Source: Phocoena phocoena (Eukaryota > Chordata > Mammalia > Artiodactyla > Phocoenidae). Taken from it: a stretch of DNA of 64,000 nucleotides. The translations under genes and the position numbers were made by a program. The notes below the pieces were generated by a model, which was not told where the DNA came from, did not search any database, and saw only the letters and a program-made list of their open reading frames with translations. The DNA lies in NCBI RefSeq assembly GCF_963924675.1, contig NC_089236.1, forward strand, positions 28,419,319 through 28,483,318. Direction: 5' to 3'. Of the stretch, positions 13,441 through 25,155 are shown one piece after another; position 1 is the stretch's first letter, and every line of letters starts with the position of its first letter.

Positions 13441-13847
13441 ACCAGAGTACTTTCTAATACTGACAATTCATTTGAGACACTGTGGTTGCTGCATAAGCTA
13501 TTATCATGGGCATGAAAACATTTGGTGTTCTCAGAGAAAGCATAACAATGCTTGTCATATGCAGTAACTTTATTACTATATTTGTTAATCAAGTCAATTT
13601 AACAGTCTAGTTTCATGTACTATCTCTTTTTATTTTCACATCAAAGAAAATATTAGCTTCATTCTTTATGTGCTTATCAGACCAGTTTTTATATCATACC
13701 ACCTTGTGTTTTATGAATATAAACTTCCTTTAAACTAATATCAACAATATTTCACACTTATTATATTCAAGGGTATTTTGCCATAGACTCTCAATATCAA
13801 TAACACATGTACTTTTCCTTTAGTTCTATTTTTACCTGTTAGGGCTC

Positions 13848-14493
13848 TGAGATGGGCAGACTCTAGGTTGACTCCCCTCTCCCAATAATCCCTGCTTGTT
13901 AATTGTCCTGTTTTGTGTCTCTCCCATTGATTATGGGTGGGACATCTGACTTCCTTCTAACAAATAAGATATGGCCAAGGTGAGGGGAAGTCATCCATTG
14001 ATTAGATTATACTACAAGTCTAAACTTATGGAATATCACTCTCTTGAGAATAAGTTATCTTTTAGAAGATTCTGTCTTAACAGAATGGATGTAAAGACCT
14101 TCTCCTTTGCTGCCTTGAACAAGTAAACTGCCTGTTGTGAGAGGGATTATGGAGAAGATCAAATGACAAGAAACTACTGGGACCTCTAGGAGCTTGGCAT
14201 GAACCCCAATCAACAGACAGCAAGAACATGGGGACCTCTGTTCTACAACCACAAGGAGATGATTTCTGCCAAGAAACCAATAGAACTTGAAAACATCTTT
14301 TTTCAATTGAGCTTCTGATGGAAACATGATCCAAGTAACATTTTAATTGCAGCTCTGTAATTAACCCTGAAATAGATGATCCAGCTAAGCCAGGAACGGA
14401 CTTCAGAACCAGGAAGTGTGAGGCAACAAATGTGTTGCTTTAAGCTACTAAGTTTATGGTAATTTGTTAGACAGCAATAGAAAGCCAATATAG
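13848..14493 (+). mobile_element. MLT1-type MaLR solo LTR
   Basis: Characteristic phrases in order are tggttgactcccctctccca-like sequence near 13868, ttgattatgggtgggacatc (13927), aagatatggccaaggtgagg (13965), and a right end with tgttgctttaagctactaag and tttatggtaatttgttagac followed by agcaatagaaagccaata. This matches the layout of MLT1 LTRs with a TTTGTTA-type 3' terminus. No internal retroviral sequence is adjacent. Several short open frames on - are chance. Confidence 0.83.
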
Positions 14494-14794
14494 AATGGTT
14501 TATATAGTTTCTCAGGTTGTATAATGCACAATTATAGGGAATTCCATTCACATAACAGTCTAGCTTTATGTGATACACAACCTGCACAATTATATGGCAG
14601 CTCTGTTTCCCCATATATTAAATTTCCTCAAGGAAAATGTTCATATTTTCCTCCTTTATGTATTCATACTGGCCTACTTATGTACAATACAATTTCACTG
14701 AGTTGAAATGAAACAAGTTAAATTGGGGGAAAAAAGAAAATTGCAATCTTTGCATAAACTTCCAACATACTTTATACTTTTATTAACTCTTGAT

Positions 14795-14962
14795 GTTAAA
14801 AGGTCCTTAGAGATCATCTATTCTATTTTTCATGTTTTATAGATAAATAAAATAACACAGTTTTATTCTGTAACTTATCAAAGGACACATTCTTAGTTAA
14901 TGTTGGAGTTGACCAATATTTCACATATTCTGACACCCAGTCTTATGGTCTGCTTTATATTA
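14795..14962 (+). repeat. Ancient mammalian repeat tail (MIR/LINE-like)
   Basis: Contains aaggtccttagagatcatct, then a ttttatagataaataaaata segment corresponding to the usual lowered-divergence tail, and ends in gacacccagtcttatggtct. This order is common in old mammalian MIR/CR1/L2-like repeats. The family is not resolved. Confidence 0.5.
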
Positions 14963-15224
14963 TTCTGTCAAATTTCCATCATGCATGTATTATAAAATTT
15001 TTTAATATATTCTAACAATGAAAAATGAATGTAAAATATAAAAGGAATTTATCTATGAAATCTGTAAATGTAATAGTTTAAAAATATGAACTTAGAACAA
15101 ATACGGATATGTTGATTAAATATTAATGATTTTTCCCCAAATGGTAGACTCATACTTAATGAATTAAATTGTAGAATACAAAATCTTAATGATATTGTTT
15201 TTCAATTTATAGGAGTTCAGAGAA

Positions 15225-15560
15225 AATTGTTCAGCACTTTTTGTGATCAGAGGTACTGATTATCTTTAACGTAGCTTATCTTTATGAGGATGTTTTTATA
15301 GTAAAGAACTTGGAAGATAGAGGTGTCTCCCTCCAGAATGAAAGGTGGGTATGCTTTACTCTACAGAACAAAAAGTCTGGATTGCCTAAGGTCAAGGCTT
15401 CTCCTATGTAATTCCACTTAGTGAGTGTACAGGGATCCTCTTCATATCACTCTATGGGAATCAAGACTCCAGAAAATGAAACCCACAATGCTGATACTGT
15501 ACCTATTGCTATTTCTCTTAGTAATAATATCCTTTTTCTCTGATCCAGGAGTTTCCTATC
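15225..15560 (+). repeat. LTR-like repeat, related to 20700-21190
   Basis: The phrase aggtgtctccctccagaatg at 15321 and its upstream context (aggatgtttttatagtaaag) resemble aatgtttgtatagcacacac and aatgtctccctccaggacag at 20792-20847. The two loci look like diverged copies of one repeat, probably a retroviral-type LTR. Family and exact ends are unknown. No coding sequence. Confidence 0.45.
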
Positions 15561-17617
15561 TTCTGTCACCAACAAAGAAATGGTAGTAGGCCAATTGATT
15601 AGATTACAAGTAGGGAAATTGCAAATCCTTCATAGTTGTTGATGGTAAAAAACAAAAATTGTTTTTCTAAATGGTGCACTTCTGTTTTTTGTTTTTCAAG
15701 GAAATGATCAAAATAATGAAATAATACAAAAGATTAAATAAAATTTTATTATGAAATGAAGAGGAAATATTACTTTTGCCACTTAGGGGTGCTATTCTTC
15801 AGCATTCAACTAATATACATATTAATCTTCTAATTTAATATTCACTTTATCAATAAAAATCCTTGCTTAGCAAAGTTCTATTTTTATATCAGTGTGTTAT
15901 AATTAAATTTATGTTTTCTCTAAGAGCAACCTCTCTTTAACATCATGTGAATTTAAAAGAAAACAATTTGCAACAGAGAAAGGAAGGACACACAATTTAT
16001 CCTTTAAATTACTTTCTTTTTACTTTTCAAAATTCTAACCAATACAATTTATGTTTATTCACACATATATAATTAACAAAGTAAAGTTTCCATGAAAATC
16101 CATATTCTAGTCTCATTTCTCTAAAGTCGAAAGGAATATATAATTTTAAACTTCAATAAAAGTTTCATGTTAACAAAGTTTCAAAAATGAATGTGCTGGT
16201 TAAAAAATTGGCAAACACTACATTTCTTATTCTGATACTAAAATATTTATCCCACTTTTTGTACTGTGCAATGGCTTCCAGGCAAATACTCTTTGTTTTG
16301 TCTCAGAAATTTCCTCAGAGATAAAATTCTTAAACTATACTAAATTAACATTACTGCTGTTTTATGGAAGCCATGATTATTCATAGTATCCTCATTTGTC
16401 TACTTGTGGTTCTATTGGGAAAGAAATACTGTTCATTTTAGAAGGAACTTCTGTCATGATTACAGAGTCCTACTGTGAGGTTTAAAAATGTTTGTAATTC
16501 TACAATATTTGTGAGAATATTCACACTGTTTACATGCAATGATGATGTTAATGAAACTAGGTCATCATCTTTAAACAAATGTTTAACCTTATTAGTGGAG
16601 TAAATATTCACTGTTGAAATTATTTGCTAATTGCTTTCCCTGATTCAAATACTACTTGGCATTTGTTCTTTTATTCATTGTATACATTGTTTTATTCAAA
16701 TTGAATAATAATTCTAAATTTAAACACTATGTCATCTTATTATGAGTTTTACTATAATAATAACATTTAAGACCACATATTCTGTACATCCAAGATTAAA
16801 TAACAAAAATATGTTGATATATTTCTGAGTATAAACACAAACAGGATTATATTTACATCCTATACTTTAAATTATTTACTTTTATTTGATATGCTGTGAA
16901 CATTTTTTTAAATTTTTCTATAAATAAATTTTAGAATTGTATTGCATTTTATCTTAGTTAAAAATGGAACTATTTGTGATACTCAAAAGCACAAGTTTTG
17001 GGGTCTTACCAACTTGGGATAACCTATGACTCCAGCACTTATGCGTACCTATATACATTATTATGCTGATTAAACAAACTACACACACACAAACACTTTG
17101 CCCATAAAATACAAAATATTCAATACATGCTTGTTCTTCTTATAAAGGTAACTGTTATTTTAACCAATCCCTATAACAGTGCATAATATTGTTTAAAATT
17201 TCTCACAACTTTAGGTGATTATTTGTAAATATATCATGTTGAATATTTCTAAATATAAAATAAATCAAATCATAGAAATAAAACTACTGGTTCAAAGCAT
17301 ACTACTTAAGATTGTTGATTAATTATGTAATGCTACCACCATCTTTAATGATATACAGTTGTATTGATTTTGAGAGATTTATCTGTCTGATACATTTGAG
17401 CATTAGTTTTTTTTTTTAATTTTGAAATTTGAGTGACATCATTTCATTATTTATATGTGTATTTCCTTGATTTCTAATAAGACTGAGATTATGTACTTAT
17501 TTTGAATATGTAATTTAGTATTCATGAATGAATTTTCTAGGTCCTGTGCAATTCCCCTATTTATATAAAAATGAAAATATTACTTTTGTGGTATATGTTG
17601 CAAATAATTTCCCAAAG
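15561..17617. other. AT-rich unmatched DNA with one MIR-like piece
   Basis: About 2 kb with no credible gene. A short MIR-like head is visible near 16985-17042 (caaaagcacaagttttgggg then ctatgactccagcacttatg), which is the MIR consensus order of tRNA-related head and box region, but strongly decayed. The rest is AT-rich with A/T runs only. Confidence 0.5.
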
Positions 17618-17627
17618 TGTTATTTCT

Positions 17628-17865
17628 TTTTTTTAGTTTTTATTGGCGTATAGTTGCTTTACAATGTTGTGTTAGTTTCTACTGTACAGCAAAGTGAATC
17701 AGCTATACGTGTACATATACCTCCTCTTTTTTGGATTTCCTTTCCATTTAGATCACAACAGAATATTGAGTAGAGTTCCCTGTGCTATACAGTAGGTTCT
17801 CATTAGTTATCTAGTTTATACGTAGTATCAGTAGTGAATATATGTCAATCCCAATAGTGTATATA
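17628..17865 (-). mobile_element. 5'-truncated L1 tail with target duplication
   Basis: About 240 bp of L1 3'UTR in antisense: a T-run at the left, then tattggcgtatagttgcttt and tgttgtgttagtttctactg, down to aatatatgtcaatcccaata. The 10-bp direct repeat tgttatttct at 17618-17627 and 17866-17875 is the target-site duplication. The 3' end is at the left, so the element is on the - strand. It has the same 3'UTR type as the larger cetartiodactyl L1 copies here. Confidence 0.9.
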
Positions 17866-17875
17866 TGTTATTTCT

Positions 17876-18886
17876 CATGTGCTAGTAGTTTTCCTTTCTG
17901 GTATGTTTAAAGATGTGCTATTATTTTGAGCTATTTATTATCTTATTAACATAGCACTCATATGCCTTACATAATTAACTAAAATATAATACAAATTTTA
18001 AAAATTGAAAGAAATATTGAACCTCCCGTTAAGATAACAATTGTCAATATGTAAGTAATTATTATTTCAGACATCCTGAGATATCTAATGGGTATTCTTA
18101 TATACACAAAGAAATTTAGGGGGAATATATGCTTTTCAAAATCATACACTTTCTATGCACATGGTTTAGATAAATTTAAGAATCAATATGGGAAATTTAA
18201 AAAGAAAACAAGCACTGTGTTCAGTAATCTTAAATAAAGAAAGAAATCAGTGGTAGTACTTCATTATCCTGTAGTTACAGTCATGGTCCTGGAGCAGCCT
18301 ACCCACCTGCAGTGAGAATATTTGGAATAAGTGTGGATGAACTTATATGAAATGAATGATTTCCTAATCATCATGATGGTACTGCTTCTGAGCTCCCTTG
18401 GCCAGTTGTTAGCTCCATCAGAGGAAGAGGGAAAGAATCAAGTTGTATCTGAAAACTGGAAGTGTGTATGTACTTCTAAAGTTACCCCTGATTATACCTT
18501 GGTCTTTCATTGAACTTCCTCTTCAATCACTGGAGTATAGGCCGTTGTCCTCGAAGACATTTGGAGAAATAATGTTTCTCTCTCTTACACACACTGTGTT
18601 TTATATGTATGTAAAATATTATAATCTTACAACAATCACATATTGTGGTGCCAAGATATTAAAATAAGGGTGCAAAATTTAATGTCGTGGGATTGCATTA
18701 CATGAATGCTCTGTGTTTTGCCTAACTGATAATATACTGATGAATATTGTTCTAAACCATAAACATCCCTTGTATTAGGCAGTATTATAAAAATATATGT
18801 ATTATTTTAAAATGTCTTTCCATCTGCATGTGAATCTCCTTCAGTAATTTCTTAAATATTTTGGATCACACAAAAGGACCATTTAA
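17876..18886. other. Unmatched DNA
   Basis: About 1 kb with no recognised repeat or RNA gene. Two overlapping short frames on + (18331-18513, 18443-18667) have no recognisable domain. The part 18270-18520 is more balanced in base composition than its surroundings and could be a decayed unknown repeat or a conserved noncoding block. Confidence 0.45.
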
Positions 18887-18899
18887 AATGTAACAGGTA

Positions 18900-19112
18900 G
18901 GGCTTCCCTGGTGGCGAAGTTGTTGGGAGTCCGCCTGCCAATGCAGGGGACACAGGTTCGTGCCCTGGTCCGGGAAGATCCCACACGCTGCAGAGCGGCT
19001 AGGCCCGTGAGCCATGGTTGCTGAGCCTACACATCTGGAGCTCATGCTCCACAACGGGAGAGGCCACAACAGTGAGAGGCCCACGTACCCAAAAAAAAAA
19101 AAAAAAAAAAAA
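18900..19112 (+). mobile_element. CHR-type tRNA-derived SINE
   Basis: Complete element with head gggcttccctggtggcgaag, an intact-looking B-box-like ggttcgtgccc, the CHR body and a 22-bp A-tail (19091-19112). The flanking direct repeats are aatgtaacaggta (18887-18899) and aatgtaatgggta (19116-19128), 13 bp with two mismatches. Several CpG sites are decayed to TG/CA (gccatggttgctgagcctac). Not a tRNA gene. Confidence 0.94.
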
Positions 19113-19128
19113 TACAATGTAATGGGTA

Positions 19129-20699
19129 ATAATAAAGCAACTAGTACTTCTAATACTAAGTACTAAACACCATCACTGTGTTAATGCCATAACATTAATA
19201 TAACAAAATCTGCTCCATTCATGTACTCCATAAAATAAAATGAAGTAAAATTAAATTACATTTAAAAGGAAACAAATAAAAGAAAGAAGGAAACAAAAAA
19301 CTATGATAAATTCATTCACTTTATAAAAATGACCTCCAGAATAACTGTAAAAATCCATCATAGTTCTTTGTGAAACTACTTCATCTGCTCTGGCAAATTG
19401 TTTCTAAATTGTGTTTCTTGTATAAGCAACGGAATTGAATTCATTCCTTTTTAGTTAAATTTCTCATTTTTTGAATTACCTACTGATTTTTTTAAGCATT
19501 TTTGTTTGCAGTATTGCTATCCTGTTTTACATTTGTAAATGTTTCATGTACAGAAATGCCTGATCTGAAGGAACATCAATCTGTAGCAAACACTTTCTCA
19601 GTTTCCCAGTGTACTGAAAATTGTGTTTCTCATTATTTATATTTTATTTAGATTAATATTTTAATTTTTACTCATACAGATTTTTTTCCAACTTTTACTT
19701 TTATGAAATTGTCAAAAATTTTGGCTCTTGTGATCTCTAGCTCTAGTGTCTTATAAGGAAAGTATTTTTCCACTTTTTGACCTTTGAATATGTATTCTTG
19801 TTTATAAGTGGACAGAGAAAGAAAGAAAGATACAGAGAGAAAGGAGGGATTGAGACTTTGTAGCCAGTTTCCTCAAATAATTATCAGGGACAATATAAGA
19901 CAAGGTAAATATTAAAAAGTTTAAAAATTAAATCGATTTGTAGACTATCTTCACTTTTGATTCCATCAGAATCTTCTTATTGTCTTTGTAAATTTATCTC
20001 ATTTCCAGGCAAATTTCTCTTTTCAGATTTCTGGGACTTGAGTCCTTGTTTCAAATTGGATTCTCTTAAACAGTGATTTCCATATGCCTGTTGTATAAGT
20101 GTTGCTTTATTCAGACTTTACAATTGCCAAGTAGTTGATTCTGACTACTCATAATTTCATCATCTTCCTCACATAAGATCTACTCATACCCATAAAAGTT
20201 CAATGTCTCCCCGTAAAAGACACCCTCACTCAGCTCAGCCACTGAAGCAGAGAACAGTTCTCCTGCTACAGGTAATCCTTGCATAATTAGGCAATCTTTG
20301 TTTATAGCTGGATGTGATATCTATACAATGTCCCAACTGGAATTAGAATCACGACCCATCTTCAGTCAGATTCACTGTTCTTCCAGTATCTGGACCTTTA
20401 CAATTTCCCAGAAGAGAAGGGGTTTTTGAATAATCTTATCCTCTTACCCCTTGATGATGACTTGAGATGCCCCCAATCACCTTAAGTTCTATACTATAAA
20501 TACTGTTTTCATTAATGGATAAGGGTATCATTAAATGTTTTTATTTTGCACAAGCAAATGAAAAACGGGATGCTTACACTTTTCTAAACTCTTAAAGGCC
20601 TACTTAGAAACATACCCTTGCCAAACAAACACAGGAAGCTTAATCTCTAGATTTCTTATTAAATCCAATATTTCTCTAAACACCGCTAGCCACCCTCAC
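19129..20699. other. Unmatched DNA, AT-rich
   Basis: No named repeat, gene or RNA is recognised. A short purine-rich run lies at 19817-19850 (gaaagaaagaaagat). The part 20190-20460 is GC-richer and could be another diverged LTR, but I could not assign it. Confidence 0.45.
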
Positions 20700-21190
20700 A
20701 TGCATGGCAGGTTGATTCTGTTGGGGGACAGTTGTTCATGTGTCTTACATTTTGGAAAGTCTTGTCAAGTGACATTAAGTTTTGTTCAAGAATGTTTGTA
20801 TAGCACACACCTTTGGAAGACAGATATAATGTCTCCCTCCAGGACAGAGGGCAGATTTTTTTTCTTGACTAAGACAATAAAGATAACATATTTTTCCAGA
20901 GAAAATATTGGATAGATATGCCAGCATCCCCTTCACAATGTTGAGGGTTTCCTAAGTTGGAGATTCCTCAGCTGTGGCACAAACCTACTGTGTGTACAGC
21001 AACCACCTTTTAGAACAAGGGAAACTGATGTAAACATCAGCCTCATGCTTCCTGCTCTGCTGAAAGGAATTAAATCCCTGGTTTCTGACACAGATGTCTT
21101 GTGTCTTTTGTCAAGATCTATGAAACGGTTCTACTACGTGCTATTATGGAAGTAGGGTCAAATCTCAGACCCTTCAAGTTCTTGACAGTC
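20700..21190 (+). repeat. LTR-like repeat, related to 15225-15560
   Basis: A GC-richer block with ordered phrases aatgtctccctccaggacag (20828), cacaatgttgagggtttcct (20934), tggcacaaacctactgtgtg (20976), aaactgatgtaaacatcagc (21023), then tctatgaaacggttctacta (21117) and the 3' phrase cagacccttcaagttcttga. The structure fits a solo LTR of an endogenous retrovirus with a polyadenylation-like region (ggaattaaatccctggtttc). The family was not identified. It shares its central phrase with 15321. Confidence 0.55.
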
Positions 21191-23391
21191 TTACTGTTAA
21201 AAGTCTCCATCAAAGATAATGTTTGACAGAAAAAGCTCAATTATCATGAAAAGTAGAATAGACAAAAATGTCTTTGAGGGACCAGGTATATAAAAGAAAC
21301 AAGTAAAGTAGAGCCACACAAGATAGTAGGGTAAAGAGTGAATGAGCAAATGCTGATAAACCTGTCCTGCATAAAGTGTTCACCTTTTCATATTGTGTTT
21401 CTTCTTTTGCTTTCCTCTCATTTATTTAACATTTTGCTTGTCAAATAAACTACATAATTAGACCAAACTTTGCTTTAGCATTAGCACTTTGTGAACATAC
21501 AGTAGCAGTTTTAAATTATGGTAATTTTCTATGTTCCCTAGCTAGGGAGCTTAGTTTCTGCTAACAGAATAAAGAGATCCAATGATAAGGTTTTGAAAAA
21601 TCTCTTGCTTCTACCTCTCTTTCTAGTTATTTTCCAGGAAATCAAGAGGATTTGAAGTATTCAGCCATTTTTAAATCCTTCACTCATTCACTTTTTCTTT
21701 CTTCCAGCTACTGTTTCTGGTAAGTATTGTAAAGACTCCATAGAATTATTTTAATTCAGTCTCATCATAGTTCAGTGACATCGCTATAATCAGCAGTAAC
21801 TTTTGAGAAGACACCTGCTCTCTGAAATCAATTATTCAGCAAGTTCCAAACACTTGCATAAAAATGAATGCTAATTTTAAAATGATTTTTAATTAGCTCA
21901 TGCACCACATGGAAATTTTTAGCCATGTGTAATAAATAATAATCTAAATCCATAAACTGCTCACAAGAAAACAAATTATCTCTGTTTTCCATGATTCAAA
22001 CTAATTTTGCTTTTATGCCCCCTCAAATGAAGTGATAGAAAATTTTAACTTAAAACATTCTTAGAGTTACCTTCCTTCCCATTCTCTTACTATTTGCCAA
22101 AGTTTTAAAGGTCTAATGCAGAGCCAATAAGTTGGGGTTGTCCTCCCCAGTCATCTGTCCAGAAATTTCTGAAATGTCCATTTCTCTGATCAGCACAGGC
22201 CTTTGTGTCTTATAGACTCCCTCCACAATGTTACTTTAATTAAATTTATGTTAGAAGATCAGCAGAACAAAGGACTGAAGAAAAGTGGGAAAAGAGAGGG
22301 GTGGAGCCATACCATAGGCAGCTCTACCAGTGGATTTTCATCTTTATAATGCTTTTCTTGGTCTATTTTGGGCCTGCCAATTATAAATTCTCTCTGTTTT
22401 TATCCAGTTATAGTACTGCCTACAATTCCCTGCCATCTGGAATTTTTGGCTTTGTTGTCATGTAACCTAAATAAACCGAGATGTGTTGATATCACTTATA
22501 GACTCATGTCAGTATGTTATCTATAAAACATACAGGTGCACATACATACGTGTCCAACAGCAAATAGGAGTTCATTTGAAACATATGTCTTTATAATTGT
22601 ATTCTGCATGTAGAAAAAAGGAATTATATCACAGAAAACTCAAAGAAACTCAAAATCCTTTTTACTCATCTATCTTTTAAAAATCACAGTGGCTCATAGT
22701 AACTCTCCAGATCTCTCATTCCTTCAGCTTCCAACCTCTGTTGTTTCTCTCTTCACTTTTTTTCACTCTTTCATATTTGACTTTATCTTCTCTTTTTATA
22801 CTTCTTTTTCTTCTAGAAAGTAGTATTAGTCCTTTTCTTGTAAAAGGATAAATTGTCTTTCCAATTCTATTTTTCTTGTCATCACTTGTATATTAACTCA
22901 ACCAATTTTGTTGTGCAATATGGGTGGGGGGTGGTAGACTTATTTTTCTTCTCAGTATATTTATTATACAAATAATATCTTCCATTGCCACTGCTTTCAA
23001 ACATTACATATGACTATTAAACAAATATAAGTTCCATATTTTGTTAATTATACAAATATGTATTTGTATTCAAAACCACTATTCTAGCTTTCCTTCCACA
23101 ATGCAATTGATAGTCAATAATTTAATTCATATTTTAAATAATCTGAAATTCTTTTTTCTTAATTATGAAATAATCTTCCAAGGACTACTATTAATAAATA
23201 TAAGATTAATTATCTTGAAGGAAGTATTTAAAGTCTGTTGTATTCCACTTTACTTTGAGATGACCTTTAAACCCTTTGGTGTGTGTTTTTTAATTGTCAT
23301 GTACAGTCATATTTAAATTTCATATCATAAATATAGGTTGATTCATCTTTGTCTATACTTATTGTAGAGATGTCAAAATGCTTTTCAAAAA
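21191..23391. other. Unmatched DNA
   Basis: About 2.2 kb with no recognised gene or named repeat. There is a short G-run (ggtggggggtggt) near 22924. Open frames such as 23041-23316 are AT-driven and without domains. Confidence 0.45.
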
Positions 23392-23402
23392 ATGTGGCTA
23401 TA

Positions 23403-23625
23403 GGGTCTTCTCTGGTGGTGCTGTGGTTGAGAGTCTGCCTGCCGATGCAGGGGACATGGGTTCGTGCCCCGGTCCAGGAGGATCCCACATGCTGCAGAGA
23501 GGAAGGGCCCATGAGCCATGGCCGCTGAGCCTGTGCGCCCGGAACCTGTGCTCTGCAGCAGGAGAGGCCACAACAGTGAGCGGCCACAACAGTGAGAGGC
23601 CCGCGTACACCAAAGAAAAAAAAAT
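23403..23625 (+). mobile_element. CHR-type SINE with internal 16-bp duplication
   Basis: Complete CHR SINE: head gtcttctctggtggtgctgt, body with cgatgcaggggacatgggtt and cctgtgcgcccggaacctgt, then an A-rich tail. The target-site duplication is atgtggctata (23392-23402) against atctggctata (23626-23636). Near the tail the 16-bp unit ggccacaacagtgag plus one base occurs twice head to tail (23566-23581, 23582-23597), where other copies in this window have one. Overlapping open frames on both strands are readthrough of the GC-rich SINE. Confidence 0.94.
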
Positions 23626-23873
23626 ATCTGGCTATAATTTCGAACTGAGGATAAGGTTTTTTTAATAAGATTACTATAATAAAATGACATTAAACTACAT
23701 ATGTTTATGCTTATAATGTTGTATTTGAATCAAAAATTATAAATTAAATACTATTTCTTAATTGGAGTAAAAGTTTCATGTGTAATTATAATAGATAATT
23801 ACTTTTCAAAGTATACTGTGTTTTAGAATAACATTTTATTTAATCAACTTTATTGCAAGTTTTAAGTATTTGT

Positions 23874-24264
23874 GTGATGGCCTGAATATGAGTCCCTCCA
23901 AAATTCATACATTGAAGCCCTAACCACCAGTGTGCCTATATTTGGAGTAAGGAAGTAATTAAGATTAAATGAAATCATAAGAGTAGCATCCTGATCTGAT
24001 AGGATTAGCATCTTAAAAGAAGAGAAACCAGAGTGTGTTTTCCCTCTCTCTCCCTCTCCACAAAGAAGAGACCATATGAGTATAAAGTGAGAAGGTGACT
24101 TTCTGTAATCTAAGAAAGTGTTCTCTTCAGAAACCATATCTGCTTGCAGCTTGTTCTTAGACTTCCTGGACTTCCAGTCTCCAGAACTGTAAGAAAGTAA
24201 ATTTCCATTGTTTAAGCCACTTATTCTATATTTTGTTATAACAGCCTGAGAAGACTAACATAAT
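23874..24264 (+). mobile_element. MLT1A-type MaLR solo LTR
   Basis: A clear match to the order of MLT1A-like LTRs: gatggcctgaatatgagtcc, then aaaattcatacattgaagcc and ctaaccaccagtgtgcctat, the middle gaaatcataagagtagcatc, and the right end cagtctccagaactgtaaga, tttccattgtttaagccact, ttttgttataacagcctgag and aagactaacat. Length about 390 bp, typical for the family. Solo LTR. The - strand frame 23862-24137 is a chance frame. Confidence 0.92.
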
Positions 24265-24569
24265 TTGTAAACAATTTTTTACATATACAATAAAATTTGT
24301 TAGCTGTTAACTTGTTGAGCTAAAAATTTAGATTTATCTATGATCATTTTTCCTAATTAGGGAACACTTATTGTTATAGATTTCTTTATGGATCTGTACA
24401 TAAATGTAAGTTTATAATAATTTATGTACCAATGATACAAATAAACCAAAAATACATATAATTATATGTAAATATATTTTTATTTAGGTTAATGTTAATA
24501 GATGATCACAAATGGCATTTGGGGAAAATAACTGAAATATTATTCATGTTACCCAACCAAACTTGGATC

Positions 24570-25155
24570 TACTAGCCTGTGCACAGCAGAGCCAATGTAT
24601 TGACACCAGGTTGTGGTGAAGGAAAGTACAGTGTTTACTGCAAGGTCAAGCAAGAAAAACAGGCAGCTAATGCTCAAAAGACCCAAGCTCCCTGATGACT
24701 TTCAGGGAAGGGTTTTAAAGGCAAAGTGTGAGAGAGGGTCATGGGGTGCCTGATCAGCTTGTGTACGTCCTTCTGATTGGTTGATGGTAAGGTAGCAGGT
24801 GAAGTCACAGGGTTAGCATTATCAAAACACAGGCCTGGGAGCTATATGCTCATGGTCATCAAGCAGTTAACTTCTTCCATATGGTGGGGATTTTAGTATC
24901 TGCAAAACAACTAAAGGTATAGCTCATGATATTATCTATAACCTTGGAAAAGGAACTAAAGGTCTTTTACTTTGTTTTATGGCTAAACTATTGTTATTTT
25001 GTCTTCTTTGAGTGCTTTCCTTTGTTTCTACACTTTCATACTTCTCTGATTAAATTTTCTCTTTGGAACTTGGGGAAGGGATGGGAGGCTAAAGTTTTTC
25101 TACAAACAAGAAGCAGAGGTCATGGGGCTTTGCCTGCAGGAAGGCCCCACAGAGT
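24570..25155 (+). repeat. LTR-like repeat of probable retroviral origin
   Basis: A GC-richer block between AT-rich flanks. It starts with a tgtgcacagcagagccaatg phrase and contains gagagagggtcatggggtgc, cttctgattggttgatggta and ggctaaactattgttatttt, ending near ggggctttgcctgcaggaag. A CCAAT-like box in antisense (ctgattgg) and the size of about 590 bp fit an LTR with promoter elements. I do not recognise the family with certainty. The + strand frame 24926-25207 lies inside it and has no retroviral domain. Confidence 0.55.
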
